Assembly: GCF_000219625.1 (NCBI RefSeq)
Contig: NC_018214.1
Coordinates: 310,001-374,000 of the forward strand
DNA length: 64,000 nucleotides
Reading direction: 5' to 3'
Source: Zymoseptoria tritici IPO323
Lineage: Eukaryota; Ascomycota; Dothideomycetes; Mycosphaerellales; Mycosphaerellaceae
The notes beneath the pieces were generated by a model. The model was given only the letters and a program-made list of their open reading frames with translations, ran no database searches and was not told the DNA's origin. Below, piece after piece: positions 1 through 11,965 of the stretch (its first letter is position 1; each line of letters opens with the position of its first letter). The translations under genes were made by a program, and so were the position numbers.

Positions 1-729
1 CAGTGACGCAAGCCGCCAGGAGGTAGACAGGCAACTTATTGCGGACTCGCCAGGTTCTGCAAGATGTGAGGTATGTCATCGTGATCGGCGTTCATGCTAG
101 GAAGGCGTTGCGCAGCGATGCCAGGAATCCGAGGATGTCTCGACATGTAGCACGGCACTGGACGGACTCGTCACCCTCGTAAGATCGGGAGCAGATACAT
201 CGCGGCGCGCCGTCGTGGCCTTCACGAGAACTTACAAGATCGTTTGGAGGGCCAACGCTTTGAAAGATGTTCAGCACTTTGGAGAGCCATGGCATTGTTG
301 CGACCGGGACTGGAACGTGGGATCAGAATGCGGTATTTCTGCTGATCGCCATTCGTTTTGCAGGCCCTTGATACGAGGCACTGTCCTGGGTTCCCTGCCC
401 TTGATACGAGGCACTGACAGAACGTGTTCCCTGTCCGGAACCCAGGACAGTGCCTCGTGTCAAGGGCCTGCAAAATGAATGGCGAACAGCAGAAATACCG
501 CAAACTAGCCAGCATCCTCGTCAGCACCACGTCAAGCGCGAGGCTGTGTCCTGGTAGTCGGACAGGGAATACGTTCCGGCAATGTCAGCACCCCGTCAAC
601 CTCGACGCAGTAGAACAGATTTACCACCTCAACGCCACCACCATGTTTATAGCTCGTGCGTTCACGAGGTGGAGTTTATGCTTAAGGGGGTGCCGGCTCT
701 TAACCTTGTTTACTGCCTCGGCAGTCATT
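1..729. other. Non-RIP flank left of the repeat nest; no gene seen
   Basis: Base composition is ordinary here, with CpA and TpG kept. Short open frames are present, but none has recognisable content. The stretch lies just beyond the TGA that ends the element-X frame at 730, so it may be the 3' flank of that element or the host sequence it sits in. Its one clear structure is the inverted repeat annotated at 332-499. A variant of the sequence in that repeat's loop occurs again near 558-585. Confidence 0.5.
332..499. repeat. 63-bp-arm inverted repeat (foldback)
   Basis: Positions 332-394 and 437-499 are reverse complements over 63 bp with three mismatches, two of them C/T type. The 42-bp loop contains a second copy of a 20-bp stretch of the left arm (364-383 repeated at 397-416). 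Transcribed, this would make a strong hairpin. It could be a degraded MITE or foldback element, or a palindromic duplication. I see no transposase and no target duplication. Confidence 0.8.
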
Positions 730-742
730 TCACGCTTGCTTA

Positions 743-757
743 ATGTAGTATTGCCGG
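743..757. repeat. Target-site duplication of the full-length LINE, left copy
   Basis: The 15 bases here are identical to 6335-6349. They lie directly outside the microsatellite tail of the LINE. Confidence 0.93.
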
Positions 758-899
758 TTTGTTTGTTTGTTTTGTTTGTTTGTTCCATTTACGTCCTGTA
801 GGAGTCTATAACTATGTAGGACGGCTGTCTCGCGACAGCAGTCTATCTATGTACAATCGTTGTTCTCTCGTATCTCTTAACCTTAGGGAAAGACCCGTG

Positions 900-3800
900 C
901 CTAGGATAGTAGCAAGCTAGTATCGAAGGACTTTAAAGAAAGACAAATAAGGAAAAGTAAAAGGAGTGTAGGCTAGACGGTCTCGTCTTCGCCTCTTGCT
1001 AGGTGCTAGGACCTAGAAGCAATCTTTATATCCGAGAGAAAGGTAGTAAGGTGTTTCCGGAGTTCCTTATCTTCTACTATTTCTAGTAGAGATTGTACTT
1101 GTCGTAGCGGTAGTAGCCTAAATACATCGTAGATAGGGCAGCTATATACGAGGTGTTCTGCTGTTTCTCGTCGTCCGCAAGGGCAGTCTAGCGTCGTTAC
1201 GTGTCTAAAGCGATAGAGATAGGACTTTAGGTATCTGTGTCCTAATAGGATAGTATAGAAGGCACTAGTTAAAGCGCGTCTTCCTCCTATTCTATGTTTT
1301 CCTAGCGAGCTCTATAGAAATCGACTAAGGTAGCTATTTGTATTCCTAGGTACCTTATTAATCTCCCGTTGTCTTGCTATTTCGTATTAGGTTTTCTAGA
1401 CGCTAAAGAGATCGTCTTTTGCGTAGTTAGCCCTCTCGTGTTCTACGAAATACTTGTATTGTCGGAGTCGATAATAGAGTAGTTGTATCTATGTTCTCTG
1501 TCGTTTTTGCGGAAGTATCTCTCTCGAGTCCTCGTATCGGACTTCTCGCATATCCGAAGGCGCGCTTTAAATAGCGAGTCTTATAGGGTAGTTTTCGGGT
1601 AGCTTTGCTGCGCGTAGAGAGTATAAAATTAACTGTCTCTCTAGGCGTAGATCCAGGGGGAAGAGATTTAACTCTACTTCGGACAGGACGTTTAGGGCGG
1701 TACGGAAAACGCCTAGGATCTTTCTACAAGCTTTACTTTGTAGAGATACTAGAGGTTTTATACTCTTTTTCGACCGCTACTAAACTAGGGCCCCGTAGTC
1801 TGCTATTGTAGTAACGTAGGCTAGGTAGATCTTTCTTAATAATATAGAAGACAGACCGCGTTCGGTATTTGCTAGTCTTTCTAATCGATAGAATGCTGCT
1901 TGTGCTTATGCCGATCTTATTACAATATGCTCCTTAAAGGTAAGACCGGCATCTAGCTAAATCCTAAGCTACCTTATCGCTTTCTTCGCTAGGCGAACAA
2001 TATCGCTATTTAGAAGAATTACCGGGCAATCGGACCCTTTCCCTTTTAAGAAGTGTACTAGGTCTGTCTTTGCTAGGTCGAAAGTAATCGAGTTCTTCTT
2101 TCCTAGGTCTATTAGCCTTCTTGCCTTACGTTCTAGTACCTTAGAGTTCTTCTTAAGGGACGTAGACGAGGTAGATAGTCTAATGTCGTCGACGTAGGAA
2201 CTAGGAGTAACTCCTTATAGCGAGAAGAATATGTCGCGCGTATAGATAAGAAAGAGGATAGGAGATATCGGGCTGCCTTACGGAACGCCGATCTCTACGT
2301 CCTAGAATTCCTGTATCTGTCCGTCGAATGCTATTCGTAAGTGTCTATTGCTTATAAACGACTAAACCTAACGTATAAGGCTATGCGGAAGCCTTAACTA
2401 GATTATTATTCTTAATAGTCGGTTCTTTGCAACGTAGTCGTATGCTCCTCTTACGTTAAGGAAGATAACCGAAGTCTTCTTTTTCTTTCTTCGATTCTCC
2501 TCGATTTCGTTCGTTAAGAGAAGCACCGTATCGATAGCCGATTTCTTCTTTCGCCCTCCTAACTGCGAGTCGTGTAGAAGGGGCTTCGTCTCTGCGATAA
2601 TCCCTAGGCGTTTTGCGAGTATTCTCTCGCTAATCTTACTAAGGTAGTTTAGGAGAGAGATAACTCGGTAGGCCTTAGGGACCGAATAGTCTAGTTTTCC
2701 CGGCTTTGCTAGAACTGCGCCTGTCGCAACTTTCCAGCATCGGGGGTAGTGTCCTTCGTCGAGTAGCCTACTATATATACGTAGAAAGGTAATAGGAATA
2801 GCGCCGTACGCTTTACTAATAATAGCTTGCGTAATACCGTCTAGGCCCGGCGTTTTTCCTTTTACTATCTTCGTGCTATAGGCGGCAGCGAGTTCCTCTT
2901 CGGTTAGCGTAGTCCAGCCCTAATCCCCGGCTATATACGCTTCCTAACGGCTAGGTAGAGGTTCCTCGGCAGGAGGGCGCGGAAATAAGGCTTCGGAGAA
3001 GGCCTTACATTTCCCCTCGAAAGAATCTTCGTTGTTTATCGTAGGTATCTGTCTTCGGCTGCTATTCCTAGTATAGGACATAGCTTTAAAGATAGATTTC
3101 GAGTCTTCTTTTTCGAGGAAAGCGTTCTAGTAGTTCTTCTTAGCTGTTTTAATAGCTTAGAAGTACTCGTTTCTCGCTTTCGTATACGCCTCTTTCTCGT
3201 CTAGCGTCGGCGTACGTCCGTAGGTAAAGGTCTGTCTATATGTTCTAGATATTGTACGGCGTAGCGTGCGTAGCTCTCTATTCTACTAAGGTTTTGCGTA
3301 GGCGTGTACTACTTTCTCTAGGATTGCTCCCCGCATCGATTCGGTAATACACAAGGTAAAGGAGTCTGCGATGTCGTCGAGGGAGTTCGTATAGTTAATA
3401 GACGTCGCCTTGCGTATTAGGAGATCTGTAAACAGTTCCTAATCCGCGGAAGCTATATTTAGAACTACTTTCTTCTGTTAGGCTCGATCTTGCGCGCTAA
3501 TAAGGTCTATAGATATAGCCTTATAGTCTGAGCCTGTCGGAATCGTTCTCTAGTCGATTTCTTTCGTAGATAAGGATCCTCTTGTGAACGTAAGGTCTAG
3601 GACCGACTCTGCGTCTAGGTGCGGCCTATAGAAGGTCCCGACACCTATCGTATTACGTAGAGTAAAGCCCTAGTCTTCTATCTACTCTATAAATTCGCGG
3701 GCGCTAGTAGTATCCTTTCCCCTCGGATCCTAGGACGGGTGTCTAAGGTTAAAGTCTCCTATTAGTAGAGTGTTTGGAAGGAACGTATTGCGTAGAGAGT

Positions 3801-4290
3801 AGAGGATTCTCTCTGTTGTTCGTCAGTTTTGCGGGTTCTTAGTATCCCGAAGGTCCTTCTCGTTGTAGAGATTAACTATCTAGATCTTGTTGCCCTTCTT
3901 GTCTAAAATAACAAAGGAAAGTATGTCGCTATCGTCTAATAAAATAGGAGAGATATTAACGTTAAGTCTTGTGCTAATATATAGCATTGTTCTTAGCCGG
4001 ATCGTCGAATCCGTAGTTGTTAGGAATAGCTGGTTATATTCCTAGTGTGCGATAGATCTTGTCTCTTTATAGCCTGTTATCGGGTCTTCTATAGTCTACG
4101 GTTCCTAGACTAGTAGAAGGTCGGCTTTCTGCTTAACCGCGACGTCTAAGGTAGACTCTATAGCCTCGATAGATCGGTTAAGATTAACGTAGAAAATCCG
4201 TAGAGAGTGTTCTAACATATAGAACGTTCTAGGGGCCTCCCTTTCTGTTATATACGATCCTTCGCCTTCTCGACTCTTAGGCTGTCCGCG
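900..4290 (-). pseudogene. LINE ORF2: endonuclease, reverse transcriptase, RNase-H/zinc C-terminus (RIP-broken)
   Basis: The minus-strand frame encodes an EEP endonuclease, with the GDFN motif at 3733-3759. Reverse transcriptase follows, with the catalytic stretch SSYVDDI at about 2182-2202, preceded by a typical fingers and palm region with KTPGLDGI near 2840. The C-terminal part carries a CPCG...ETAEH...C zinc-like motif near 1140-1200, characteristic of Tad-clade elements. Many TAG codons interrupt the frame. The catalytic Asp pair survives because GAC-GAC after GTC offers no CpA or TpG site. Boundaries are approximate. The product would nick target DNA and reverse-transcribe the element RNA at the nick. 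Confidence 0.85.
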
Positions 4291-4299
4291 CCTACGTAT

Positions 4300-5384
4300 A
4301 GACGGTTTTAAATAGCCCTTTTTGCCTCCTCCTCGGTAGCAAAACCTACTAGAACTGTCGCCCTAGTAAGAGTCCTTCTTCTCTCTTCGTTTGTTAGCTA
4401 AATCGGGGTGCCTGCGAGTTTAAGACCTCTATTAAAGGTCTTAATTTCTTGTTAAATGTCCTGTAGGCCCGTTAGCGTGTTAAAGTTCGCGGTCGAGACG
4501 CTGTAGACTACGACCTTGTGCTAGAGAGAGTCCTCTATTACCCGTGCCTCGCCTACGATATTAGTAACCTTAGTAAGGCTATCGATCGTTCGTTAGCGGG
4601 CTTTCTCTGTTGCAAAGTTTAGGACAATGTTACCCCGAAATAATTTCTTTATCGCAAGGATAGCTAGCTCTTAGTCTTCGCCTTTAAGAGCGTTGTTAAT
4701 TTTGTCTCGGGTTGCGATCTAGTTAAGTTCCTTCTCTTTATCCTTTAGTATAAGGATAAGAGGCATCGGTTCTGCTTGTTCTTTCGGCTTGCTAGCCCTC
4801 CGGGAGACGGTCGTCTACTGTTGTTGTTGTTATTATTATTATTGTTATTGTGTTGTCTTTGTTATCGAGGAGGTAGAGGTAGAGGTAGCGGATCCGCTGT
4901 CTCCCTTAATAACGTCTGCGAAAGTAGGCTTCTTCGCCTGTGCTGCTAGTTTCTTTGTTGTTATTTCTAGGTTCGAGACTTGCTTTGCGAGGATTTGGGA
5001 CGTTGTCCTAAAGTCTGTACGCTCGGTAAAGTGCCGAAAGACTTCGAGAAGGTCGAGAACCCAGGTTTATTCTCCTAGAAACCCGACTAGATCCCCCGCC
5101 GCTTCGACTAGTAGCTGTCGGGCTTGTAGGATCTTCTCGTTCGCGGGCGTGTAAGAGAGTGTTTGTTTCTTTCCGAAAGAAGGGCTACGAGTCGGGGAGA
5201 TACTAAATTCGAAGGGGTTTTGCCTTTTCCTAGGTAGGAAAGGAATGCCGGTTCTTTTTAGTAGTTCCTCCGGCAACGGCAGGGTTTTAAGAGACTTAAA
5301 CGTAACTTCCTTGTCCCCTCTAGCCGTAGCTTTTAGAGTCTAAGGGGCTAAGCCTGCGTCTGTTATTTCCGTCTCGGTAGACAT
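4300..5384 (-). pseudogene. LINE ORF1 (gag-like), RIP-broken
   Basis: The frame opens with ATG at 5384 on the minus strand, after an A/C-rich leader. It encodes a basic, low-complexity N-terminal region with TGIPFLPRKRQNPF, then a helical region. A CAA/CAG/TAA-rich microsatellite (about 4806-4860) follows that would have coded poly-glutamine. In Tad-like LINEs, ORF1 is an RNA-binding protein that packages the element transcript. TAG stops interrupt it, and the 3' boundary with ORF2 is uncertain because the coherent frame changes near 4.3 kb. I did not find a clean CCHC knuckle. Confidence 0.7.
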
Positions 5385-6334
5385 TGTCTTGTTGTTATTG
5401 TTATTTAAAAAGAGGCTTAGCAGTCTTACGCCGAGAGGGCTGCTTATTCGTCTCTATTTCTAATCGCGTTCGGGTCCTAGCCTACTTACGACACTAAGGC
5501 ACTCTTCTCCCTACTATATAAAGTAGGAGAAGGTATACTTTAAAGAGGAGAGAAGAGATATATAAATATACCTCTGCTTCTAGGAAGTACTCTAGCCTAC
5601 AGCAACGTGCGTCTTTATAGCAGGCTTTAGAGGCGTTCTACGGGTAGCCGTAGCAGGTTCGGGACAACCTTTATCTCTAGGGAAAGGTAGGCCTATACTC
5701 TATACAGAGTATCTAGCTATATAGCTAGTACTACTACTCTAATCCCTAGAGGTGCAAATTCGTCCTTACTAAGCTACACTGCTCCTTTAGCTTCCTCTCT
5801 CGGCGGCGTAGGACAACAGGTAACTCTAGTGTAGAGAGAACTAAGTGTATATATATGTTTGTATATCCTAGGAACACTGCTCTTATTTAGCCTTTAGCTC
5901 TTTTAAAATTCGACTAAATCAGGCGTTTAATAGCTAGAATAAAAGCTCTCGTCGAGGGCTTTTAAACGGGCTACACGGCGTCCGAATCGGCGGCGTATTA
6001 GTTGTGTTGTAGTGTGTTAAAGTGTTGTAGTACAGGTTGTGAACCTTCCTTATGCAATGCCCTAAACAGGGAATGTTTCGAGTGTAGGGGAGGTAAGGTC
6101 GGAATAAGGTTTCGGAGGTAGGGGCCAAATCCCGGAGTTTAGGGTCCAGCTTTCAAAATTTGCACCCTAAAGGGGGCAACAAGGTAAATCTTTGAACTCT
6201 AGTAGCGGCGTAGGTTTTGAGGGCAGCGGGGTAAATGCGGGTTCGTTAGAACGGCCTTGATAAGGGCTTTCGAATAGTGCGTATTTGGTGATGATCGGGT
6301 CAATATTGGGTGTGCAATGGAAGTACGGATGTCG

Positions 6335-6349
6335 ATGTAGTATTGCCGG
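6335..6349. repeat. Target-site duplication of the full-length LINE, right copy
   Basis: Exact 15-base copy of 743-757. Removing 758-6349 restores an open codon series of element X down to its TGA at 730-732. Confidence 0.93.
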
Positions 6350-6858
6350 TAGTAGCGTGTATTCGTCGCGTCTTCCTTATATTGTTGCTCGTAGAGTCGT
6401 AAATTTGCGTATTCGTCGTTCGCTAGATCTATAAATAGACGTCGTCGACTAGCTATTACGATAGTAGTAGTATTATAGACGTAGAGGGCTCGCATAAGGG
6501 CTCGTAGAAGGAGGATATTACTAGCTACTATAGCTATAATAAGAGCGGTTAAGGAAGAGTAACTAGCGTTAGTAAGAGCGTAGCGTAGTATACTAGTTTA
6601 ATAGTAAAGGAAGATATATAAATATAGCTATTTCCTATAGTTAATAGATAATATCTATAACGACAACGTAGAGATTAAGACGCGGCTTACGAAGCTATAA
6701 CTACGTAGACTAGTACTATTACTCCTTAGCTATAAACGACTATACTTCGTTAGTTATAGTATCTATAGATACGTCGCTAAGCTAGTATAGGCTCTATATC
6801 TCGTATTATAGAGGCTTATATATCCTAGACGTTATATTAGCCTCTCGTTTAGTCGTTT

Positions 6859-6871
6859 ATACGCCTAGATA
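6859..6871. repeat. Target-site duplication of the short LINE copy, left
   Basis: Thirteen bases identical to 7695-7707. The duplicated sequence already has RIP-type TpA-rich character, so the target may have been mutated before this insertion. Confidence 0.88.
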
Positions 6872-7694
6872 GACGGCCGAACAGACTGCACCTTCACGTG
6901 GTGGCCGTTGTAAGTACCTTCCTCGGAAGGGAAACCAAGACAGTCTAGAAGAAACCTCCTCGAAAACCTCTCGAAATCCGCCTGAAATCCTTCTCGAAAT
7001 CCGCCTCGAAATCCTTCTCGAAATCCGCCTCGAAATCCTTCTCGAAATCCGCCTCGAAATACAAGCTACAGCAGAACAACAGCACGATTCGAACGAATAG
7101 CCCTCTACGCTGCAAACAAGAAGAAGAAGAAGACGAAGAAGAAGCAGTCCACTCTGCCCTATACGCGCACCTCCTCGAAATCCGAACCGAAATCGTACCT
7201 CTTTCCCTCTAGAGATTCGGGTCCTCTACGGAAAAGTGCACTTTAAAGAGCTGGAACAGTCGGTGGAATCTACTCTGCGATTAACCTGCGTAGCTGTATG
7301 CGTTTGGAAGCGGCATGCAGTTCCACAAAGGCATATTAAGGACAAGAGAAGACAGCGAGTTAGACAGCTGCTTTGCATTCGAATTTTGCATTCGAATTTG
7401 CAGCGTATGTGTGTATGCGAAGCGGAAGGATCCGCTGAAAATTCTGCAAAAAGCTTAGCGCGAAAATTCTGCAGCCCTAGCTGTAGATAACAGACAACGA
7501 CACTCGTTCGATTTCCTTTGTCTTGCATTTGGTTAAAGTCCTTTAGCATTGCCTTAGGCACGGGGTTTCCCCTAAGGTCAAAGAATACTGAAAGAATTTG
7601 ATTGTAAATAGATCTACTGCCTTGCTTACAAGGCCGTCCTACATAGTCATAGACTCCAAAAGGACGTAAATGGAACAAACAAACAAACAAACAA
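6872..7694 (+). mobile_element. Short, less mutated LINE copy (truncated or non-autonomous)
   Basis: This 823-bp insertion is flanked by perfect 13-bp duplications and ends in AAC/AAAC units (7674-7694). Its last 150 bp match the 3' end of the larger LINE in the opposite orientation: compare 7558-7676 with the reverse complement of 780-900. It has no reverse transcriptase. The 5' half holds tandem repeats (6971-7062) and an AAG-rich tract (7118-7147), so it may be a non-autonomous element with its own 5' module rather than a simple 5' truncation. CpA and TpG are much better preserved than in the surrounding sequence. Confidence 0.85.
6971..7062 (+). repeat. Tandem repeat, about 24-bp unit
   Basis: Three to four imperfect copies of a unit alternating TCGAAATCCGCC and TCGAAATCCTTC. 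It lies inside the short LINE copy. An AAG-rich simple repeat follows at 7118-7147. Confidence 0.85.
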
Positions 7695-7707
7695 ATACGC
7701 CTAGATA
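7695..7707. repeat. Target-site duplication of the short LINE copy, right
   Basis: Exact copy of 6859-6871, directly after the AAAC tail. Excising 6872-7707 rejoins the element-X frame. Confidence 0.88.
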
Positions 7708-10700
7708 TCTTAAGTCTTTAACGGCACTATAGAGCTACTATTAGAGATATTCGGTAAGATACTAGAGTAGTAGCTACCTAATAGATTATAAGTACATTGT
7801 TGTTCTGTCTCAGCTAGTAGAGGCTAGACTACTAAGGTAAGGTCGGAGTAAGCTACTAACGTAGCTACTACCGTATTAAAATCCCCCCTAGCAAAAGCGT
7901 TTACGACCTCGTAAAGTTCTTAAAGCATAAAATAAGCTATTACTCTATATGTTCCTAATCGCATAGCTATAATCTATAGACCTAGCCTCGATTTCCCTAT
8001 TATTCCGTTTACCTTCGAGTTATCGAAAGTCTACATCCCCGCTATGTCGGTAGACTTAGCCTCGCTTAATCTATTAAAACAAGCGTAAAAACTTAAATAT
8101 AAACACGCGCCCTTAGTCCGCTACGATTCCTCCCTTCGTAGTATAGACCTAGCCTTATTAGTATCGTCTTTTGCTTAATTAAGTAGTTCTTAGCGGCTCC
8201 TCGTAGGCTTAGAAGTTGTCGTCTACGTATAGGTACTACTATAGGATAGTGTTCGCGTTATACTTACGTAATATAAGGTGCTTAGCTAGGGGAATAGCGG
8301 CTTCGGCGATGTTACGAGCCTACGCTAGGCTATAGAGTTTTGTTTTAGGGTAATCGAGGATAATAGAGAGGATGTGCCTTATCTAGTTCTTAAGCTCTTC
8401 GGGATCGGTTCCGATAAGGTAGACTTAGTTACTATTCTATCTAGTGCGAGCTTCTAAATCGGAGTAGTTTAGTACGCGGTTTCGCTAGAGTTGTCCGCTT
8501 ATACTCTTCCTTAATTTGTTACTAGAGTACGTAGACCTAGGGCCTAAGAGTCGCTAGGATATAGGGTTCGTAAAATCCTATATATCTTTCTCCGGGGGCC
8601 TTAAATACGAGGTAGGCTACGAAGTCGCTAGCTCTAGCTATCCGTTGTCGACGTCTCTAACCTAGTCGGCTATAGCTATAGCGATCCTAAGCTTACGTAG
8701 TAGGCCGACGGCTTCGATTACGCGCGCCGCCCGGTTCGCGCTATATAAGTCGTGCTACATTTTACTTAGAATGTAGTAAGCCTCTTTCTAAGCTAGCTTC
8801 TATAGTTCGGAGAAGGTACCTAGGATATCGGCGATAGACGTAGGGCTAATATCGGAAGTCTCCTAGTTCTAAGTCGTAGGGCCTAATCGGTGTACCTACT
8901 TATTTATATAGAATGTTAACTAGGGATCCGAGGCTAGAGTATAGACGACGATAGGGTCTCTCTTACTACCTCGCTTCTAAACGAGGTAATAGAGGATCTC
9001 GATCTTCTTCTTTAGGGCAACCCTAGACTATAAGCATTAATAGACCTAGGGTCTAATTTCGGTTAATACGAAGGGTTTTAAGTTAGGCGACTATAAGAGT
9101 TAGTAGAGTCCCTTAAATTTCTTATCGTCCTCGAATAGGCCTTCTAGTATATCTAGATTCTATATACCTTTGTTTACAGGCGCTAGCGGCTCTATACGTA
9201 TACCGAAGAGTTTATTCTAATATACGAGGGTAAATCTATTAATCTTATATTTAGTAGCTATAAGCTTCGCGTTTTTCTTAGTAACGTTTCTATCCGTTTA
9301 TGTCTTATATAGCTAGCGCGCTAGGCAGACGTTAGATTTGCGAGCTATAGTAGTAATTATATCGATTAGGTCTTTCTACTACTACGGAGCTTTATCTTTA
9401 CCGTACGTAAAGGTCGTAGACCACTTTAGGGCTACGTCCGCTACGCCGAAGCTAAAGGGTAGTAGCTAAGGCTAATTTCCTAGACGGAACATATCGTTTC
9501 CGAAGTCGTTAGTATTAGCTAGCGGGTGCCTATCTAGAAGTCGTCGCATCTTCGTCGGCTTCCGAGCCGTTAGGTCCGCTACTATAGACGTAGGGGATTC
9601 CTTATCGGTATTAGGCTATATAAACTTTTCGCTAATCCTTAGTTAGCGTATAGTCGTCGGTTTCTTTCCTATAGCATTTAAAGTAGCTACGATAGACGTA
9701 TAGTAGCCCTCGGTGTCCTTAGGGATTAGTAGTGCCTTCTTCCCGGCCTTCGATAGCGGTACCTTCTTCGTTAGCGGTCCCTTCTTCGCGGCGGCGACCT
9801 TCTACTTCTTCTTCGCTAGGGCTATAGACTTAGGGTCGTCCGAATCGTTTACCTTACTAGCGGCTTTTAGCTAGTTAGGTTAGCGCGGTAGTTACTATAT
9901 AGTTATAGCGGCGAGTTTCTCGTCGTAGAAGGTTTTATCGATATCCTACTATAGTAGACCGGGACTATCGGGTACTAAGGTTAGAAGTAGGTCTATAATC
10001 GGGTACTTTAATTAAGTCGGAAACTGCCCTAGCTACATTAGGGCTACGGAGTAGAAAGGGTAGATCTCTTCGAGGATTTAACCGTTATTATCTTACTATA
10101 GGTTAGTTATAGATACTACTATTACTAACTAAGCGCCTATTATTACGGCCTACTTCTAGAGCTCGAAGGATGTTTTCGGTATAGTTCCTCGCCCCTTACT
10201 ATTGTCGAATTACGGGCGTAGTTCGTCGAGTCGCTCGGCGATATCGATGTCCTTCTTAGTAAGGTCTATAAGGTTTCCGAAGGTGTCTAGAAACTAGGAG
10301 GCCGGGATCTAGCGTATTATAACCGCTCCTTCGGATAGGTAGTATACTAGAATATATTTAGCTAGGAGTGCTTAGTCGCCCTTATTCTATTTCTCCTTAT
10401 AAAGAAAGTATATGTTCTAGTAGGTTATGTTAACGCCTTAGGATCGAAGGCACTTAGTACTTTCCGTTAGTATAGACTTAACCTTAGAACCGTCGAGCTC
10501 TAGAAGTACGGATTTTGAAGAGTTAAAGCACTAGTTCTAAAACTCCGGTAGTAATAGCTATGTAGTGCTATCCTTAGCCTTACGCTTACGTAAGAAGGCT
10601 TTTATAGGCATAGACGTAGCCTTACCGATTCCTAGCATCTTAGGCGTTAGGTAGATCTCGCCTATAGGGATATAGTAGGTAGTTAGTTGCTAGACTACTA

Positions 10701-11965
10701 GACGGCCTCGAAGTCCGCTATAGATTTTAGAGCGGTCTACGTATTCCTTACCGAAGTTAAACAGGTAGGGGTAGTCTACGACGAGCTTATCGCGGTCGGC
10801 TAGCTTCGTAATCTTATTAAGGAGGTCGCGAGCGTAGAGGTTACTACGCATTTATATAACGAAGTCTTTACGGCTCTAAGGGTCCTTAGCTATAAAAGCC
10901 TTTACGGCTTTCTTATTAACGTCCTTCGGGTACTACGTTGTTTTGTTCGTAGCTTTAATAGTCTCCTCCTTATCTTTCTAAGCCGTAAGAGCCGTTCCCT
11001 TTAGATCGGACTTAGCTAGAGGGATAGCCTTACCGTTAATGTCGTAGATCTCGAACTACTCCTTAATTAGCTCTAGCTTGTTGCTACAAGCCTTCTTCTA
11101 GTCTATAATAAGATTAACTTGCGGTAGAATTATTAAGTCTATAGCTAACTTCCCGTATTTAAAGCGGGGGTTTAGTGTGCTGATAATAGTATACTCCTAA
11201 CCTTTCTTAGTAGGCCGAGGGATTAAGGGTACTAGTAGGTAGTCTTAGTTTAAGGCGATAGACGTACGGATCTCGACCTCGCGTACTATAATATCGTTAA
11301 ACTACCGGCGTAGCGCCTAGTAGAGGTTATTAATTACATTGTCCTTATAGCTTCGGTCGTTAATATTATCGTAGTTATCGGTTATAAGTTAAGTATTAAG
11401 TTCGTCCGGGTAAGGAACGCGCTCGATCTCGCTACGCTTTAGGATAGGAAGAGCGTCCTTAGGAAACTCGATTTTAACCTTAGTCTTATTTAGCTTTACG
11501 ATCGCCTTACTACCTAATGCTACTACTTCGTACCGCTCGCGGTCGGCGACTTCTCCGGCTACCTTCTTTACGCGCTTTCTCTTAGGCTTTAGAGAGACTC
11601 CGCCGCGCTAGCCGGCTAATATCTTCGATTTCTTAGGAGTAGCGACTTTAGATCTAGCGGCTAATCCTTAATCTAAAGGCTCGGACTCGTCGGAAGCTAT
11701 ACTTATAATAGACTTAGGGTATAGCGCGGTCTACGGCGCGATTTATACTAACGCTATAATGTTATTAGAAGTTATATAGTTCGCGCTACGTAATTCGAGT
11801 TTGTTAATGTTGTTAGTAAGAAGAAGATAGAAGAAGGTAAAAGAATAAGTAATATAATCGTATACTAGATACGTACGGTTACGCGCGTAAATATAGCGCT
11901 ATTATATACGCCGATATATACGTCGAGAATAAAACTTTATAATAACTTAAAATAAGGGGTCCTAG

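Larger units (their letters stand above)
758..6334 (-). mobile_element. Full-length Tad/I-type LINE (non-LTR retrotransposon), RIP-inactivated
   Basis: This 5,577-bp insertion is bounded by perfect 15-bp duplications (743-757 and 6335-6349). Read on the minus strand it has a leader of about 950 bp, an ORF1 starting at 5384, and an ORF2 with AP-type endonuclease, reverse transcriptase, and a C-terminal RNase-H/zinc region. It ends in a tail of AAAC-like units (758-785). Such elements copy themselves by target-primed reverse transcription. Nearly every stop inside the frames is TAG or TAA, as expected from RIP of CAG, CAA and TGG codons, so the copy is dead. It interrupts the C-terminal end of element X, so it is younger than X. 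Confidence 0.92.
730..11850 (-). pseudogene. RIP-degraded long ORF of an unrecognised element 'X', split by two LINE insertions
   Basis: On the minus strand from about 11.85 kb to about 8.2 kb, one frame gives a protein-like translation of roughly 1,200 residues broken mainly by TAG and TAA codons. Near 8.2 kb the coherent frame changes. The second frame runs to 7708, resumes at 6871 beyond a LINE insertion, reaches 6335, and ends at TGA 730-732 after the second LINE. Native length without the insertions is about 4.6-4.7 kb. The translation is rich in Lys, Leu, Ile and RIP-created Tyr. I recognise no reverse transcriptase, integrase or transposase motif. The frame change may be a real indel, an intron, or two adjacent ORFs. 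The start codon cannot be placed because ATG is easily changed to ATA by RIP. Function is unknown. Confidence 0.45.
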
